The translations under genes were made by a program, and so were the position numbers. Under the pieces are notes generated by a model that was not told the DNA's origin, made no database searches, and saw only the letters and a list, made by a program, of their open reading frames with translations. Source: Bradyrhizobium sp. Rc3b (GTDB lineage Bacteria; Pseudomonadota; Alphaproteobacteria; Rhizobiales; Xanthobacteraceae). Taken from it: a DNA stretch of 64,000 nt. The stretch is taken from contig NZ_FOUS01000024.1 in the NCBI RefSeq assembly GCF_900114915.1, forward strand, positions 58,782 through 122,781. Reading direction: 5' to 3'. Positions 16,761 to 26,051 of the stretch are shown here, one piece after another; within the stretch, counting starts at the first letter, position 1, and each line of letters begins with the position of its first letter.

Positions 16761-17653
16761 GGCGGGTGCTGGTCACGGGCGCGTCCGGATTCGTCGGTCG
16801 TGCGCTGCTGCCTGCGCTGGTCGGTCGCGGCTTTGAGGTCCACGGCGTCGCGCGCGCGGCTCAACCGACGATGGCCGGCGTAACGTGGCACGCGGTCGAT
16901 CTTCTCACCGAAGCCGGCCGCGCGCATGCGCTATCCGCATCGCGTCCGACCCATTTGGTTCATCTCGCCTGGGAAGCCCGGCCGGGCCGTTATCGCGAGG
17001 ATCCTGTCAACCGGCTGTGGGCAGAGGCGAGCATTGACCTGTTGTCACGGGCGCGAGCCTCCGGCACCAAGCGCATCCTCGGCATCGGAAGCTGCTTCGA
17101 ATACGGACCGCAGAGCGGCCTCTGTGAGGAACGCACCAGCCAATGCCGTCCGACGACATTGTACGGACAAGCCAAGCTCGCTACGGCCGAGGCCTATGTC
17201 GCGGCAGGCGCCGCCTGGGGCCGGGTGTTTGTCCCGTTCGGGCCGCACGAGCCCGAGGCGCGCCTGATCCCTTCGCTGATCCGGAGCCTTCGCGCAGGAG
17301 CGAATTTCGATTGCTCGCATGGCGGGCAGCTGCGCGATTTCGTCTATGTCGATGACCTCGCGCAGATGATCGCCGCCGTGCTCGACAGCGAAATCTCCGG
17401 CGTCGTCAATCTCGCCAGTGGCGAAGTGCGCAGCCTGCGCTGCGTGATCGAGCATGTCGCAGGTCTGCTCGACGCAAGGCATCTGATCAGGTTCGGCGCC
17501 GTCGATGCAACGGGAGTCGACGCCGAGCCGATCATTGCCGCCGACGTCCGCCACCTCCGCGGCGTGACTGCGGGCGTGCCAATCATCGGATTCGAGGCGG
17601 GCGCTGCGCGCGATCTCGCATGGTGGATCGACCGTCTGCCGGGGAGGGGATGA
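16757..17653 (+). CDS. NAD-dependent epimerase/reductase (SDR, sugar nucleotide)
   Basis: 298 residues. The N-terminal Rossmann motif is VTGASGFVGRALLPAL. The extended-SDR active site has Tyr and Lys in TLYGQAKLATAE (YxxxK), with GSCFEYG before it and RDFVYVDDLAQMI after. Translationally coupled to the epimerase by ATGA. Likely reduces or epimerises the 4-keto group as the last step to an NDP-deoxysugar for surface polysaccharide or glycoconjugate synthesis. Confidence 0.85.
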   Translation: MRRVLVTGASGFVGRALLPALVGRGFEVHGVARAAQPTMAGVTWHAVDLLTEAGRAHALSASRPTHLVHLAWEARPGRYREDPVNRLWAEASIDLLSRARASGTKRILGIGSCFEYGPQSGLCEERTSQCRPTTLYGQAKLATAEAYVAAGAAWGRVFVPFGPHEPEARLIPSLIRSLRAGANFDCSHGGQLRDFVYVDDLAQMIAAVLDSEISGVVNLASGEVRSLRCVIEHVAGLLDARHLIRFGAVDATGVDAEPIIAADVRHLRGVTAGVPIIGFEAGAARDLAWWIDRLPGRG

Positions 17654-17778
17654 CGTGCGATCTCCTCGCAACAGGCCGGCGGCAAGCGGCACCCGTGGCA
17701 ATTACGGAGTTGTCTGGCTGGGTGCCTGTGCTAGCAACGGGCCGACCGAAATCTCCCTCACGTCGGCCGGGGCAAGCA

Positions 17779-17871
17779 ATGATCACGTTCAACCGCATCT
17801 TCACGACCGAGCGTCTGCTTCAGATCATCGTGATTCTGGCGGCGACGGTTGCCATGAAGCTGATGAGCTGA
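17779..17871 (+). CDS. 30-aa membrane peptide (candidate)
   Basis: Reads MITFNRIFTTERLLQIIVIL then AATVAMKLMS, one hydrophobic helix with a short polar start. It lies between the sugar gene and the 3' end of cbbR. A GGCCGGGG stretch lies seven bases upstream. The same frame is open further upstream without a good start. Tentative. Confidence 0.3.
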   Translation: MITFNRIFTTERLLQIIVILAATVAMKLMS

Positions 17872-17882
17872 ACGCGGGCTGG

Positions 17883-18860
17883 TTATCGCGCGCCGAACTC
17901 GGGCACGTCGGGCAGATAGTTCGACCCTTCCGAGCCCAGAAAATCGAACATCGCCTGCGCCGGCGGCAGCAGCACCTTGTCGCTGCGGCGGATCACGTAC
18001 CATTGCCGCACGATCGGCAGGCCCGCGACGTCGAGCACGATGAGCCGGCCCTCGGTGAGCTCATGCGCCACCGTGTGGGCCGAGATAAAGGCGATGCCGA
18101 GCCCGGCGATGACGGCCTGCTTGATGGTCTCGTTGCTGCTCATCTCCATGCCGATGATCGGCTCGAGGTCGGACTTCTGGAACATGCCCTCCATCAGCGT
18201 CCGTGTGCCCGAACCAGGCTCGCGGGTGAGGAAGGTCTCGTGCACGAGGTCGGTCAGGTTGAGGCCGGAATCGTTCTCCAGCCAGTGTCCCTTGCGCGCG
18301 ACGATGATGTGCGGATTGCGCCCGAGCTGGCGGACGTCGACGGTGACGTCGGCCGGTGGCCGACCCATCACCGCGAAATCGAGGTCGTAGCCGTGCATGG
18401 CCTCGCGGATCTCCTCGCGATTGCCGATGGTGAGCTTGATCTCGATCTTGGGGTACCGCTTGGAGAACGCCGCGATCGCATGCGGCACGAAATATTTCGC
18501 GGTCGAGACCGCGCCGAGATGCACTATGCCGCCGGTCCTTCCCGCGAGCAGGTCGAGCGCGCCCTGGCAGTCCATGATGGCGGCCTCGACGCGTTCGGCC
18601 AGCGTCAGCACCTCCTTGCCCGCCTCGGTCAGCAGCATGCCGTCACCGGTCCGCTGCACCAGCGGCAGGCCGGCGAGATCCTGCAGTTGCCGCAGTTGCT
18701 GGGTCACGGCCGGCTGGGTCAGCCCGAGATGGCCGGACGCAGCCGTCACGCTGCCCTTGGCCGAGAGCGCCGCAAGCGAGCGCAGCTGCCGGATCGTCAG
18801 ATGCCGGAGCTGGGCCGCCGCGTGGCCGGGGCCATTATAAGAAAATTCTTTGACGCTCAT
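17883..18860 (-). CDS. cbbR: CbbR, LysR-type activator of the Calvin-cycle operon
   Basis: 325 residues. N-terminal winged HTH at about residues 20-78 (LTIRQLRSLAALSAKGSVTA, LGLTQPAVTQQLRQLQDLAG), then a LysR effector domain (residues about 105-310) with HLGAVSTAKYFVPHAIAAF. Divergent from cbbF with 118 bases between starts. CbbR proteins sense Calvin-cycle metabolites and bind the intergenic region to activate cbb transcription. Confidence 0.95.
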   Translation of the reverse strand: MSVKEFSYNGPGHAAAQLRHLTIRQLRSLAALSAKGSVTAASGHLGLTQPAVTQQLRQLQDLAGLPLVQRTGDGMLLTEAGKEVLTLAERVEAAIMDCQGALDLLAGRTGGIVHLGAVSTAKYFVPHAIAAFSKRYPKIEIKLTIGNREEIREAMHGYDLDFAVMGRPPADVTVDVRQLGRNPHIIVARKGHWLENDSGLNLTDLVHETFLTREPGSGTRTLMEGMFQKSDLEPIIGMEMSSNETIKQAVIAGLGIAFISAHTVAHELTEGRLIVLDVAGLPIVRQWYVIRRSDKVLLPPAQAMFDFLGSEGSNYLPDVPEFGAR

Positions 18861-18890
18861 TATGAATAGAAATTTTCCTTATTAAGCTGC
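18834..18890. promoter_or_regulatory. probable CbbR binding region
   Basis: An AT-rich stretch in otherwise GC-rich DNA at the cbbR start. TTATAAGAAAATT (from 18834) and AATTTTCCTTATTAA (18871-18885) form an imperfect inverted repeat around the cbbR start codon. T-N11-A type half sites are present, as expected for a LysR protein that controls both its own gene and cbbF. Confidence 0.55.
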
Positions 18891-18978
18891 CCCTGTCAAT
18901 CTCCTGATGCCGGGACTGACCGTACCGACCTCCAGAGGGGAGGGAACTGGATACGGCGCCGGCAAAGGGGATGCGCAG

Positions 18979-20016
18979 ATGACCGGGCAACTGAGGCTGG
19001 ACGACCACCTTCAACGGTATTCCGAGACCGCACCTCACGCGCTGGCCGTGGCGGCCGCGGTCGATGCCATCGCGGCAGCGGCGATCGAGATCGCCGACCT
19101 GATCGCCACCGGAGATCTCGCGGATGCCTCCGGCCTGACCACCGGCCGCAATAGCGACGGCGACGTCCAGCGCGATCTCGACGTGCAGGCGGATGCGATC
19201 CTGCGCCGCTGCCTCAGCAAGCTGCCGGTCGCGGCGCTCGCCTCGGAAGAGATGCGCGAGGCCCAGATCGGCGATCGTGAGGCGAAGATCTGCATCGCGA
19301 TCGATCCGCTCGACGGCTCCTCCAACATCGACATCAACATGACGGTCGGCACGATCTTCTCGATCCTGCCGGCGCCCGATGATCTCTCGCTCGCCTTCCA
19401 TCAACGCGGCTCGGCGCAGCTTGCGGCAGGCTTCGTCACCTACGGGCCGCAGACCTCCCTGGTGCTGACGCTCGGCGAAGGCGTCGATATCTTCACGCTC
19501 GATCGCAAGGCGGGCTGCTTCCGCCTCGCGCGCAGCGGCGCGCAGATCGCCGAGGCCTGCGAGGAGTTCGCGATCAATGCGTCGAACCGCCGGCACTGGG
19601 ATTCGCCGGTGCGTGCCTTCGTCGACGAGTGCCTCGCCGGCGTCGAGGGGCCAGCCAACCACAATTTCAACATGCGCTGGGTCGGCTCGCTGGTCGCCGA
19701 GGCCTACCGCATCCTCACCCGCGGCGGCATCTTCCTCTATCCCTCGGACGCGCGTGCCGGCTACGGCGACGGCCGCCTGCGCCTGACTTACGAAGCGCAT
19801 CCGATGGCCATGATCATCGAGCAGGCCGGCGGCTCCGCCACGACGGGGCGCGAGCGCATCCTCGATCTCTCGGCGCAGAGTCTGCACCAGCGCGTGCCGC
19901 TGATCATGGGATCGAGCAACGAGGTGCGCCGCGTCGAGGAACTGCATTGCGATCCGCTCCTGGTTGCCAGCGTCTCAGCGCCGCTGTTCGCGCGGCGCGG
20001 ATTCTTCCGGCTGTAA
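18979..20016 (+). CDS. cbbF: fructose-1,6-bisphosphatase class I
   Basis: 345 residues. The metal-binding and active-site signature is clear as CIAIDPLDGSSNIDINMTVG (about residues 98-117), and the GxRYxGSLVAD region appears as NMRWVGSLVAEAYRIL with GGIFLYPSD. Hydrolyses fructose 1,6-bisphosphate (and possibly sedoheptulose 1,7-bisphosphate) in the Calvin cycle. First gene of the operon. The ATG at 18979 is preferred over an upstream in-frame one because family proteins start near this point. Confidence 0.95.
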   Translation: MTGQLRLDDHLQRYSETAPHALAVAAAVDAIAAAAIEIADLIATGDLADASGLTTGRNSDGDVQRDLDVQADAILRRCLSKLPVAALASEEMREAQIGDREAKICIAIDPLDGSSNIDINMTVGTIFSILPAPDDLSLAFHQRGSAQLAAGFVTYGPQTSLVLTLGEGVDIFTLDRKAGCFRLARSGAQIAEACEEFAINASNRRHWDSPVRAFVDECLAGVEGPANHNFNMRWVGSLVAEAYRILTRGGIFLYPSDARAGYGDGRLRLTYEAHPMAMIIEQAGGSATTGRERILDLSAQSLHQRVPLIMGSSNEVRRVEELHCDPLLVASVSAPLFARRGFFRL

Positions 20017-20028
20017 GGAGGGCCTCCG

Positions 20029-20904
20029 ATGTCCAGGAAGCATCCGATCATCTCCATCACCGGCTCCTCCGGCGCCGGCACCACCTCGGTCAAGAAGACC
20101 TTCGAGCAGATATTTTTCCGCGAGAAGGTCAACGCGGCCTACATCGAGGGTGACGCGTTTCATCGCTACGACCGCGCCGAGATGCGCGCGCAGATGGCGA
20201 AGGAGGCCGATCGCGGCAACAAGCATTTCAGCCATTTCAGCCCCGAGACCAATTTGTTCGAGGAGCTGGAGCGCGCGTTCCGCGACTATGGCGAAACCGG
20301 CACGGCGACGACACGGCATTACGTGCATGACGCCGAGGAGTCCGGGCTGCATGGCGCGGCGCCCGGCACCTTCACCGACTGGAAGCGGCTGCCGGAGAAT
20401 TCGGACCTGTTGTTCTACGAGGGCCTGCACGGCGCCGTCGTCACCGACAAGGTCAATGTCGCGCGCTATGCCGACCTCAAGATCGGCGTCGTGCCGGTCA
20501 TCAATCTCGAATGGATCCAGAAGCTGCACCGCGATCGCAGCGCGCGCGGCTATTCGACCGAGGCGGTCACCGACACCATCCTGCGGCGGATGCCCGACTA
20601 CATCCACTACATCTGCCCGCAATTCACCGAGACCGACATCAACTTCCAGCGCGTGCCGACGGTGGACACCTCCAATCCGTTCATCGCGCGCTGGATCCCG
20701 ACGCCGGACGAATCGATGGTCGTGATCCGCTTCAAGAACCCGCGCGGTATCGACTTCCCCTATCTCCTCTCGATGCTGCCGCAGAGCTGGATGTCGCGCG
20801 CGAACTCGATCGTGTGCCCCGGCGCAAAGCTCGATCTCGCGATGCAGCTGATCCTGACGCCGCTGATCATGCAGCTCATCGAGCGCAAGCGCAGCTTGAA
20901 GTGA
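20029..20904 (+). CDS. cbbP: phosphoribulokinase
   Basis: 291 residues, the bacterial class I length. The P-loop is GSSGAGTTSVK (residues 12-22), followed by YIEGDAFHRYDR with the catalytic Asp. The body has HYVHDAEE and LLFYEGLHGAVVTDKVNVA. Phosphorylates ribulose 5-phosphate to ribulose 1,5-bisphosphate with ATP. Starts 12 bases after cbbF behind an AAGGAGGG ribosome site. Confidence 0.97.
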   Translation: MSRKHPIISITGSSGAGTTSVKKTFEQIFFREKVNAAYIEGDAFHRYDRAEMRAQMAKEADRGNKHFSHFSPETNLFEELERAFRDYGETGTATTRHYVHDAEESGLHGAAPGTFTDWKRLPENSDLLFYEGLHGAVVTDKVNVARYADLKIGVVPVINLEWIQKLHRDRSARGYSTEAVTDTILRRMPDYIHYICPQFTETDINFQRVPTVDTSNPFIARWIPTPDESMVVIRFKNPRGIDFPYLLSMLPQSWMSRANSIVCPGAKLDLAMQLILTPLIMQLIERKRSLK

Positions 20905-20920
20905 ACCAGGAGAGAATCCG

Positions 20921-22939
20921 ATGAACATCTCCGTCCACGCCGAAGCCGACCTCACGGCGGTCACGCACAACGATCTCGCCAACGCCGTCCGCTTCCTCGC
21001 GGTCGACGCCATCGAGACCTCGCAGTCCGGCCATCCCGGCCTGCCCATGGGCATGGCCGACGTCGCAACCGTGCTGTTCTCGCGCTTCCTGAAGTTCGAC
21101 TCGGCGCACCCCAACTGGCCGGACCGCGACCGCTTCGTGCTGTCGGCGGGCCACGGCTCGATGCTGCTCTACGCACTGCTGCATCTGACCGGCGGCGACG
21201 TCAGCCTCGATGACATCAAGGCCTTCCGGCAATGGGGCTCCAAGACGCCGGGCCATCCGGAATATGGTCACACGCCGGGCGTCGAGATGACGACAGGGCC
21301 GCTGGGGCAGGGGATCGCGACCGCGGTCGGCATGGCGCTCGCCGAGAGGATGGCCAACGCGCGACATGGCGACGGTCTCGTCGATCATTTCACCTATGTC
21401 ATCGCCGGTGATGGCTGCCTGATGGAGGGCCTCAGCCAGGAGGCAATCTCGCTCGCCGGCCATCTCGGGCTTGGCCGCCTGATCGTGCTGTTCGACGACA
21501 ACGGGATCTCGATCGACGGGCCGACCTCGCTGGCAACGTCCGACGACCAACTCGCGCGTTTCGCCGCCTCCGGCTGGTCGGTGCGCAGCATCGACGGCCA
21601 CGATCCCGAAGCGATTGCGCAGGCAATCGCAGAGGAACGCGAGACCGCAAAGCCGTCGCTGATCGCCTGTCGCACCATCATCGGCTACGGCGCGCCTGAT
21701 CGGCAGGGCACGGAGAAAGCCCATGGTGCGCCGCTCGGCACCGAGCAGACCGCGGCCGCGCGCCGGACGTTGAGCTGGGACTATCAGCCCTTCGTGGTGC
21801 CTGTTACCGTCCAGAAGGCGTGGCGGATGATCGGGCAACGCGGCCAGGTCGATCGGCTCGCCTGGCTCGATCGCTATGAATGCGCGACGGCCGAGCAGCG
21901 CGACATGTTCGTCGAAGGCAAGGCGCTTGCCCTGCCAGCCGCCTATGCGATGGCCGCGGCGAAATTGCGCGAACGCTTTGCGTCCGAGCGTCCGAAGCTC
22001 GCGACGCGGCAGGCCTCGCAACAGGTGCTCGACGGCATTGCCGGGACGATTGCCGGCTTGGTCGGCGGCTCCGCGGACCTGACGCATTCGAATCTGACGC
22101 ACGCCAAGGTGCAGGCTCCGGTCAAGAATGGCGCGTTCGCCGGCGACTACATCCATTACGGCATTCGCGAGCACGGCATGGCCGCCGCGATGAACGGCCT
22201 CGCGCTCCATGGCGGCTTCATCCCGTACGGCGGCACGTTCCTCGCGTTCTCCGACTACAGCCGGCCGGCGATCCGCCTTGCGGCGCTGATGCGGCTGCGC
22301 GTCATCCATGTGATGACCCACGACTCCATTGGCCTCGGCGAGGACGGCCCGACGCACCAGCCGGTCGAACACCTTGCCGCGCTGCGGGTGATCCCGAACC
22401 TGCTGGTGTTCCGTCCCGCCGACGCGGTGGAGACGCTGGAGGCCTGGGACTGCGCGCTGAATTCCGAAGACCGCCCCTCCGTGCTGTGCCTGTCGCGGCA
22501 GGCGTTGCCGACCTTCCGCAGCGATGCCCGCGGCAGAAACCGCGTCGCACACGGCGCCTATCTCGTCGTATCGCCGGACGGCGGCCGCGACGTGACGCTG
22601 ATCGCAACCGGTTCGGAAGTCTCGATTGCACTGGAAGCCGCCCGCCTGCTTGCGACCGAGCACATCCGCGCCGCCGTGGTGTCCGCGCCTTGCTTCGCCC
22701 TGTTCGAGGAGCAGCCGGACGAATACCGCGCCAGCGTGCTCGGCACCGCGCCGCGCGTCGGGATCGAGGCGGCCGTGCAGGGCGACTGGTCGCGCTGGCT
22801 CGGCGCTGAGGGCGAATTCGTTGGCATGCGCGGCTTCGGCGCCTCGGCGCCGGCGCCGGTGCTGTACCGCGAATTCGGCATCACACCGCAAAGCATTGCG
22901 GAAGCCGCCCGCCGGGCGATCGCTCGCAAGCGACAATAA
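20921..22939 (+). CDS. cbbT: transketolase
   Basis: 672 residues. The thiamine diphosphate motif reads GDGCLMEGLSQEA (about residues 163-175) with a downstream DDN. DSIGLGEDGPTHQPVEHLAA marks the pyrimidine-binding domain, and the C-terminal transketolase domain starts near residue 540. Transfers two-carbon units between sugar phosphates to regenerate ribulose 5-phosphate. 16 bases after cbbP. Confidence 0.96.
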   Translation: MNISVHAEADLTAVTHNDLANAVRFLAVDAIETSQSGHPGLPMGMADVATVLFSRFLKFDSAHPNWPDRDRFVLSAGHGSMLLYALLHLTGGDVSLDDIKAFRQWGSKTPGHPEYGHTPGVEMTTGPLGQGIATAVGMALAERMANARHGDGLVDHFTYVIAGDGCLMEGLSQEAISLAGHLGLGRLIVLFDDNGISIDGPTSLATSDDQLARFAASGWSVRSIDGHDPEAIAQAIAEERETAKPSLIACRTIIGYGAPDRQGTEKAHGAPLGTEQTAAARRTLSWDYQPFVVPVTVQKAWRMIGQRGQVDRLAWLDRYECATAEQRDMFVEGKALALPAAYAMAAAKLRERFASERPKLATRQASQQVLDGIAGTIAGLVGGSADLTHSNLTHAKVQAPVKNGAFAGDYIHYGIREHGMAAAMNGLALHGGFIPYGGTFLAFSDYSRPAIRLAALMRLRVIHVMTHDSIGLGEDGPTHQPVEHLAALRVIPNLLVFRPADAVETLEAWDCALNSEDRPSVLCLSRQALPTFRSDARGRNRVAHGAYLVVSPDGGRDVTLIATGSEVSIALEAARLLATEHIRAAVVSAPCFALFEEQPDEYRASVLGTAPRVGIEAAVQGDWSRWLGAEGEFVGMRGFGASAPAPVLYREFGITPQSIAEAARRAIARKRQ

Positions 22940-22951
22940 GGAGGACTTCAC

Positions 22952-24037
22952 GTGGCCCGTATCACCCTTCGCCAACTGCTCGATCACGCCGCCAGCCACG
23001 GCTATGCCGTGCCGGCGTTCAACATCAACAATATGGAGCAGGGCATCGCGATCATGCAGGCGGCGGCCGAGGTCGATGCGCCCGTCATCATCCAGGCCTC
23101 GCGCGGCGCGCGCAGCTACGCCGGCGATCTCATGCTCTCGCACATGATCGATGCGCTGGAGCGGACCTATCCCGACATCCCGCTCTGCATGCATCAGGAC
23201 CACGGCAATGACGAAGCGACCTGCGCCTCCGCCATTGCCCACGGCTTCACCTCCGTCATGATGGACGGCTCGCTCAAGGCCGATGCCAAGACGGCGGCCG
23301 ATTATGACTACAACGTCGCGATCACCCGCCGCGTCGTCGATCTCGCCCATTGGGTCGGCGCTTCCGTCGAAGGCGAGCTCGGCGTGCTCGGCTCGCTGGA
23401 ACATGGCGGCGGCGAGCAGGAGGATGGCCACGGCGTCGAGGGCACGGTCAGCCACGACCAGCTCTTGACCGATCCCGATCAGGCAGTCGACTTCGTTCGG
23501 GCCACCAAGGTCGATGCGCTCGCCATCGCGATGGGCACCTCGCACGGAGCCTACAAGTTCAGCCGCAAGCCGGATGGCGACATCCTGGCGATGCGGGTGG
23601 TCGAGGAGATCCATCGCCGGCTGCCGAATACGCACCTCGTCATGCACGGCTCCTCGTCGGTGCCGCAGCCCCTGCAGGACATGTTCAACCAGTTCGGCGG
23701 CGAGATGCCCCAGACCTGGGGCGTGCCGGTCGAGGAGATCGTGCGTGGCATCAAGAGCGGCGTGCGCAAGGTCAATATCGACACCGACTGCCGCCTCGCG
23801 ATGACGGCCGTGTTCCGCAAGGTCGCCGCGCAAACGCGTTCCGAGTTCGACCCGCGCAAATTCCTCAAGCCGGCAATGGACGCGATGCGCGAGCTCTGCC
23901 GCGACCGTTTCGAGCAGTTCGGCACCGCGGGCCATGCCAGCAAGATCAAGGTCATTCCCTTAAGCGAGATGGCACGACGCTATCGCGCCGGCGAGCTCGA
24001 TCCGCGCATCGACGCCCGCGAACCCGTTGCGGCTTAG
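22952..24037 (+). CDS. cbbA: fructose-bisphosphate aldolase class II
   Basis: 361 residues of the class II zinc aldolase family. Visible are YAVPAFNINNMEQ, LCMHQDHGNDEATC with metal-binding His and catalytic Asp (about residues 80-90), GSLEHGGGEQEDG, and HGSSSVPQ with a late zinc His. Condenses DHAP with glyceraldehyde 3-phosphate or erythrose 4-phosphate. The start ATG or GTG: here GTG at 22952, 12 bases after cbbT and preceded by AAGGAGG. Confidence 0.95.
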   Translation: MARITLRQLLDHAASHGYAVPAFNINNMEQGIAIMQAAAEVDAPVIIQASRGARSYAGDLMLSHMIDALERTYPDIPLCMHQDHGNDEATCASAIAHGFTSVMMDGSLKADAKTAADYDYNVAITRRVVDLAHWVGASVEGELGVLGSLEHGGGEQEDGHGVEGTVSHDQLLTDPDQAVDFVRATKVDALAIAMGTSHGAYKFSRKPDGDILAMRVVEEIHRRLPNTHLVMHGSSSVPQPLQDMFNQFGGEMPQTWGVPVEEIVRGIKSGVRKVNIDTDCRLAMTAVFRKVAAQTRSEFDPRKFLKPAMDAMRELCRDRFEQFGTAGHASKIKVIPLSEMARRYRAGELDPRIDAREPVAA

Positions 24038-24075
24038 TCAATCGGAAACAACAGAGAAAACAACAGGAGAGAGAC

Positions 24076-25536
24076 ATGAACGCACATGCAGGCACGGTTC
24101 GCGGCAAAGAGCGCTATCGCTCCGGCGTGATGGAATACAAGCGCATGGGTTATTGGGAGCCCGACTACACGCCGAAGGACACCGACGTCATCGCGCTGTT
24201 CCGCGTGACGCCGCAGGAGGGCGTCGATCCGATCGAAGCGTCGGCCGCAGTCGCCGGTGAATCCTCGACCGCGACCTGGACCGTGGTGTGGACCGATCGC
24301 CTGACCGCGGCAGAGAAATATCGCGCGAAATGCTACCGCGTCGATCCCGTGCCGGGCACGCCGGGCTCGTATTTCGCCTACATCGCCTATGACCTCGACC
24401 TGTTCGAGCCGGGCTCGATCGCGAACCTCTCGGCCTCGATCATCGGCAACGTGTTCGGCTTCAAGCCGCTCAAGGCGCTGCGGCTGGAAGACATGCGTTT
24501 CCCTGTCGCCTATGTGAAGACCTTCCAGGGGCCGGCGACCGGCATCGTGGTCGAGCGCGAACGGCTCGACAAGTTCGGCCGGCCGCTGCTGGGCGCGACG
24601 GTGAAGCCGAAGCTCGGGCTTTCGGGCCGCAACTATGGCCGCGTGGTGTACGAGGCGCTGAAGGGCGGACTCGACTTCACCAAGGACGACGAGAATATCA
24701 ACTCGCAGCCCTTCATGCACTGGCGCGACCGCTTCCTCTACTGCATGGAGGCGGTGAACCGCGCGCAGGCGGCTTCGGGCGAGGTCAAAGGCACTTACCT
24801 GAACGTCACCGCGGGCACGATGGAGGACATGTATGAGCGTGCCGAGTTCGCCAAGGAGCTCGGATCGTGCATCGTGATGATCGACCTCGTGATCGGCTAC
24901 ACCGCGATTCAGTCGATGGCCAAATGGGCGCGGCGCAACGACATGATCCTGCATCTGCATCGCGCCGGTCACTCGACCTACACGCGGCAGAAGAGCCATG
25001 GCGTGTCGTTCCGCGTCATCGCCAAATGGATGCGGCTCGCGGGTGTCGATCACATCCATGCCGGCACGGTGGTCGGCAAGCTGGAAGGCGACCCCAACAC
25101 CACGCGCGGCTATTACGATGTCTGCCGCGAGGACTTCAATCCGACCAAGCTCGAGCACGGCCTGTTCTTCGACCAGAACTGGGCGAGCCTGAACAAGATG
25201 ATGCCGGTCGCCTCCGGCGGCATCCATGCCGGCCAGATGCACCAGCTGCTCGATCTCCTGGGCGAAGACGTCGTGTTGCAGTTCGGCGGTGGCACCATCG
25301 GCCATCCCATGGGCATTGCGGCCGGCGCGATCGCCAACCGCGTGGCGCTGGAAGCGATGATCCTCGCCCGTAACGAGGGGCGCGACTACGTCCACGAGGG
25401 TCCCGAGATCCTGGCCAGGGCGGCCGAGACCTGCACACCGCTGAAGGCCGCGCTCGAGGTCTGGAAGGACGTGACGTTCAATTATCAATCCACCGACACG
25501 CCGGACTTCGTGCCGACCGCGCTCGAAACCGTCTAG
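24076..25536 (+). CDS. cbbL: Rubisco large subunit, form IC (red type)
   Basis: 486 residues. The catalytic Lys lies in KPKLGLSGRNYGR (Lys177) and the carbamylated Lys in GGLDFTKDDE (Lys203, followed by the Mg-binding Asp and Glu). The motif HLHRAGHSTYTRQKSHGVSF is red-type. Carboxylates ribulose bisphosphate to two 3-phosphoglycerates. ATG 24076 follows a GGAGAGAGA ribosome site; the open frame further upstream is a shadow inside cbbA. Confidence 0.98.
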   Translation: MNAHAGTVRGKERYRSGVMEYKRMGYWEPDYTPKDTDVIALFRVTPQEGVDPIEASAAVAGESSTATWTVVWTDRLTAAEKYRAKCYRVDPVPGTPGSYFAYIAYDLDLFEPGSIANLSASIIGNVFGFKPLKALRLEDMRFPVAYVKTFQGPATGIVVERERLDKFGRPLLGATVKPKLGLSGRNYGRVVYEALKGGLDFTKDDENINSQPFMHWRDRFLYCMEAVNRAQAASGEVKGTYLNVTAGTMEDMYERAEFAKELGSCIVMIDLVIGYTAIQSMAKWARRNDMILHLHRAGHSTYTRQKSHGVSFRVIAKWMRLAGVDHIHAGTVVGKLEGDPNTTRGYYDVCREDFNPTKLEHGLFFDQNWASLNKMMPVASGGIHAGQMHQLLDLLGEDVVLQFGGGTIGHPMGIAAGAIANRVALEAMILARNEGRDYVHEGPEILARAAETCTPLKAALEVWKDVTFNYQSTDTPDFVPTALETV

Positions 25537-25547
25537 GGAGACGCAGC

Positions 25548-25952
25548 ATGAAACTCACTCAGGGTTGCTTTTCGTTCCTGCCCGATCTGACCGACGACCA
25601 GATCTATAAGCAGGTGCAATATTGCCTTGGCAACGGCTGGGCGGTGAATATCGAATTCACCGACGATCCTCATCCCCGCAACACCTATTGGGAAATGTGG
25701 GGCCTGCCGATGTTCGACCTCCAGGACGCCGCCGGCGTGATGATGGAGCTCGCGGAGTGCCGCAGGGTGTATGGCAACAAGTACATCCGCATCAGCGGCT
25801 TCGATTCCAGTCACGGCTGGGAATCGGTGCGGATCTCCTTCCTCGTCAATCGGCCTCCGCATGAGGCGGAGTTCGAGCTGGTGCGGCAAGAGGTGGGCGG
25901 CCGCGCGATCCGTTACACCACTGTGCGGAAACCAGCCCACGCGTCGACTTAA
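25548..25952 (+). CDS. cbbS: Rubisco small subunit
   Basis: 134 residues, starting MKLTQGCFSFLPDLTDDQIY with the conserved YCLGNGWAVNIEFTDDPHPRN and the longer C-terminus of red-type small subunits (FLVNRPPHEAEFELVRQEVG). Forms the L8S8 enzyme with CbbL. 11 bases after cbbL. Confidence 0.97.
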   Translation: MKLTQGCFSFLPDLTDDQIYKQVQYCLGNGWAVNIEFTDDPHPRNTYWEMWGLPMFDLQDAAGVMMELAECRRVYGNKYIRISGFDSSHGWESVRISFLVNRPPHEAEFELVRQEVGGRAIRYTTVRKPAHAST

Positions 25953-26051
25953 CGATCCGCTTCCGCGCGGAGCACTCCCTGCTCCGCATCCTTGGCGGAC
26001 CAACTGCTTCGCCGCTCCCCCGCGGCGAAGCTCTTTTCTTCGAGGGTAGCC

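Noticed and set aside
20876..23935. A 1019-codon open frame on the minus strand
   Set aside because: It is antisense to cbbT and cbbA, which have full family motifs. Open antisense frames are expected from high third-position GC.
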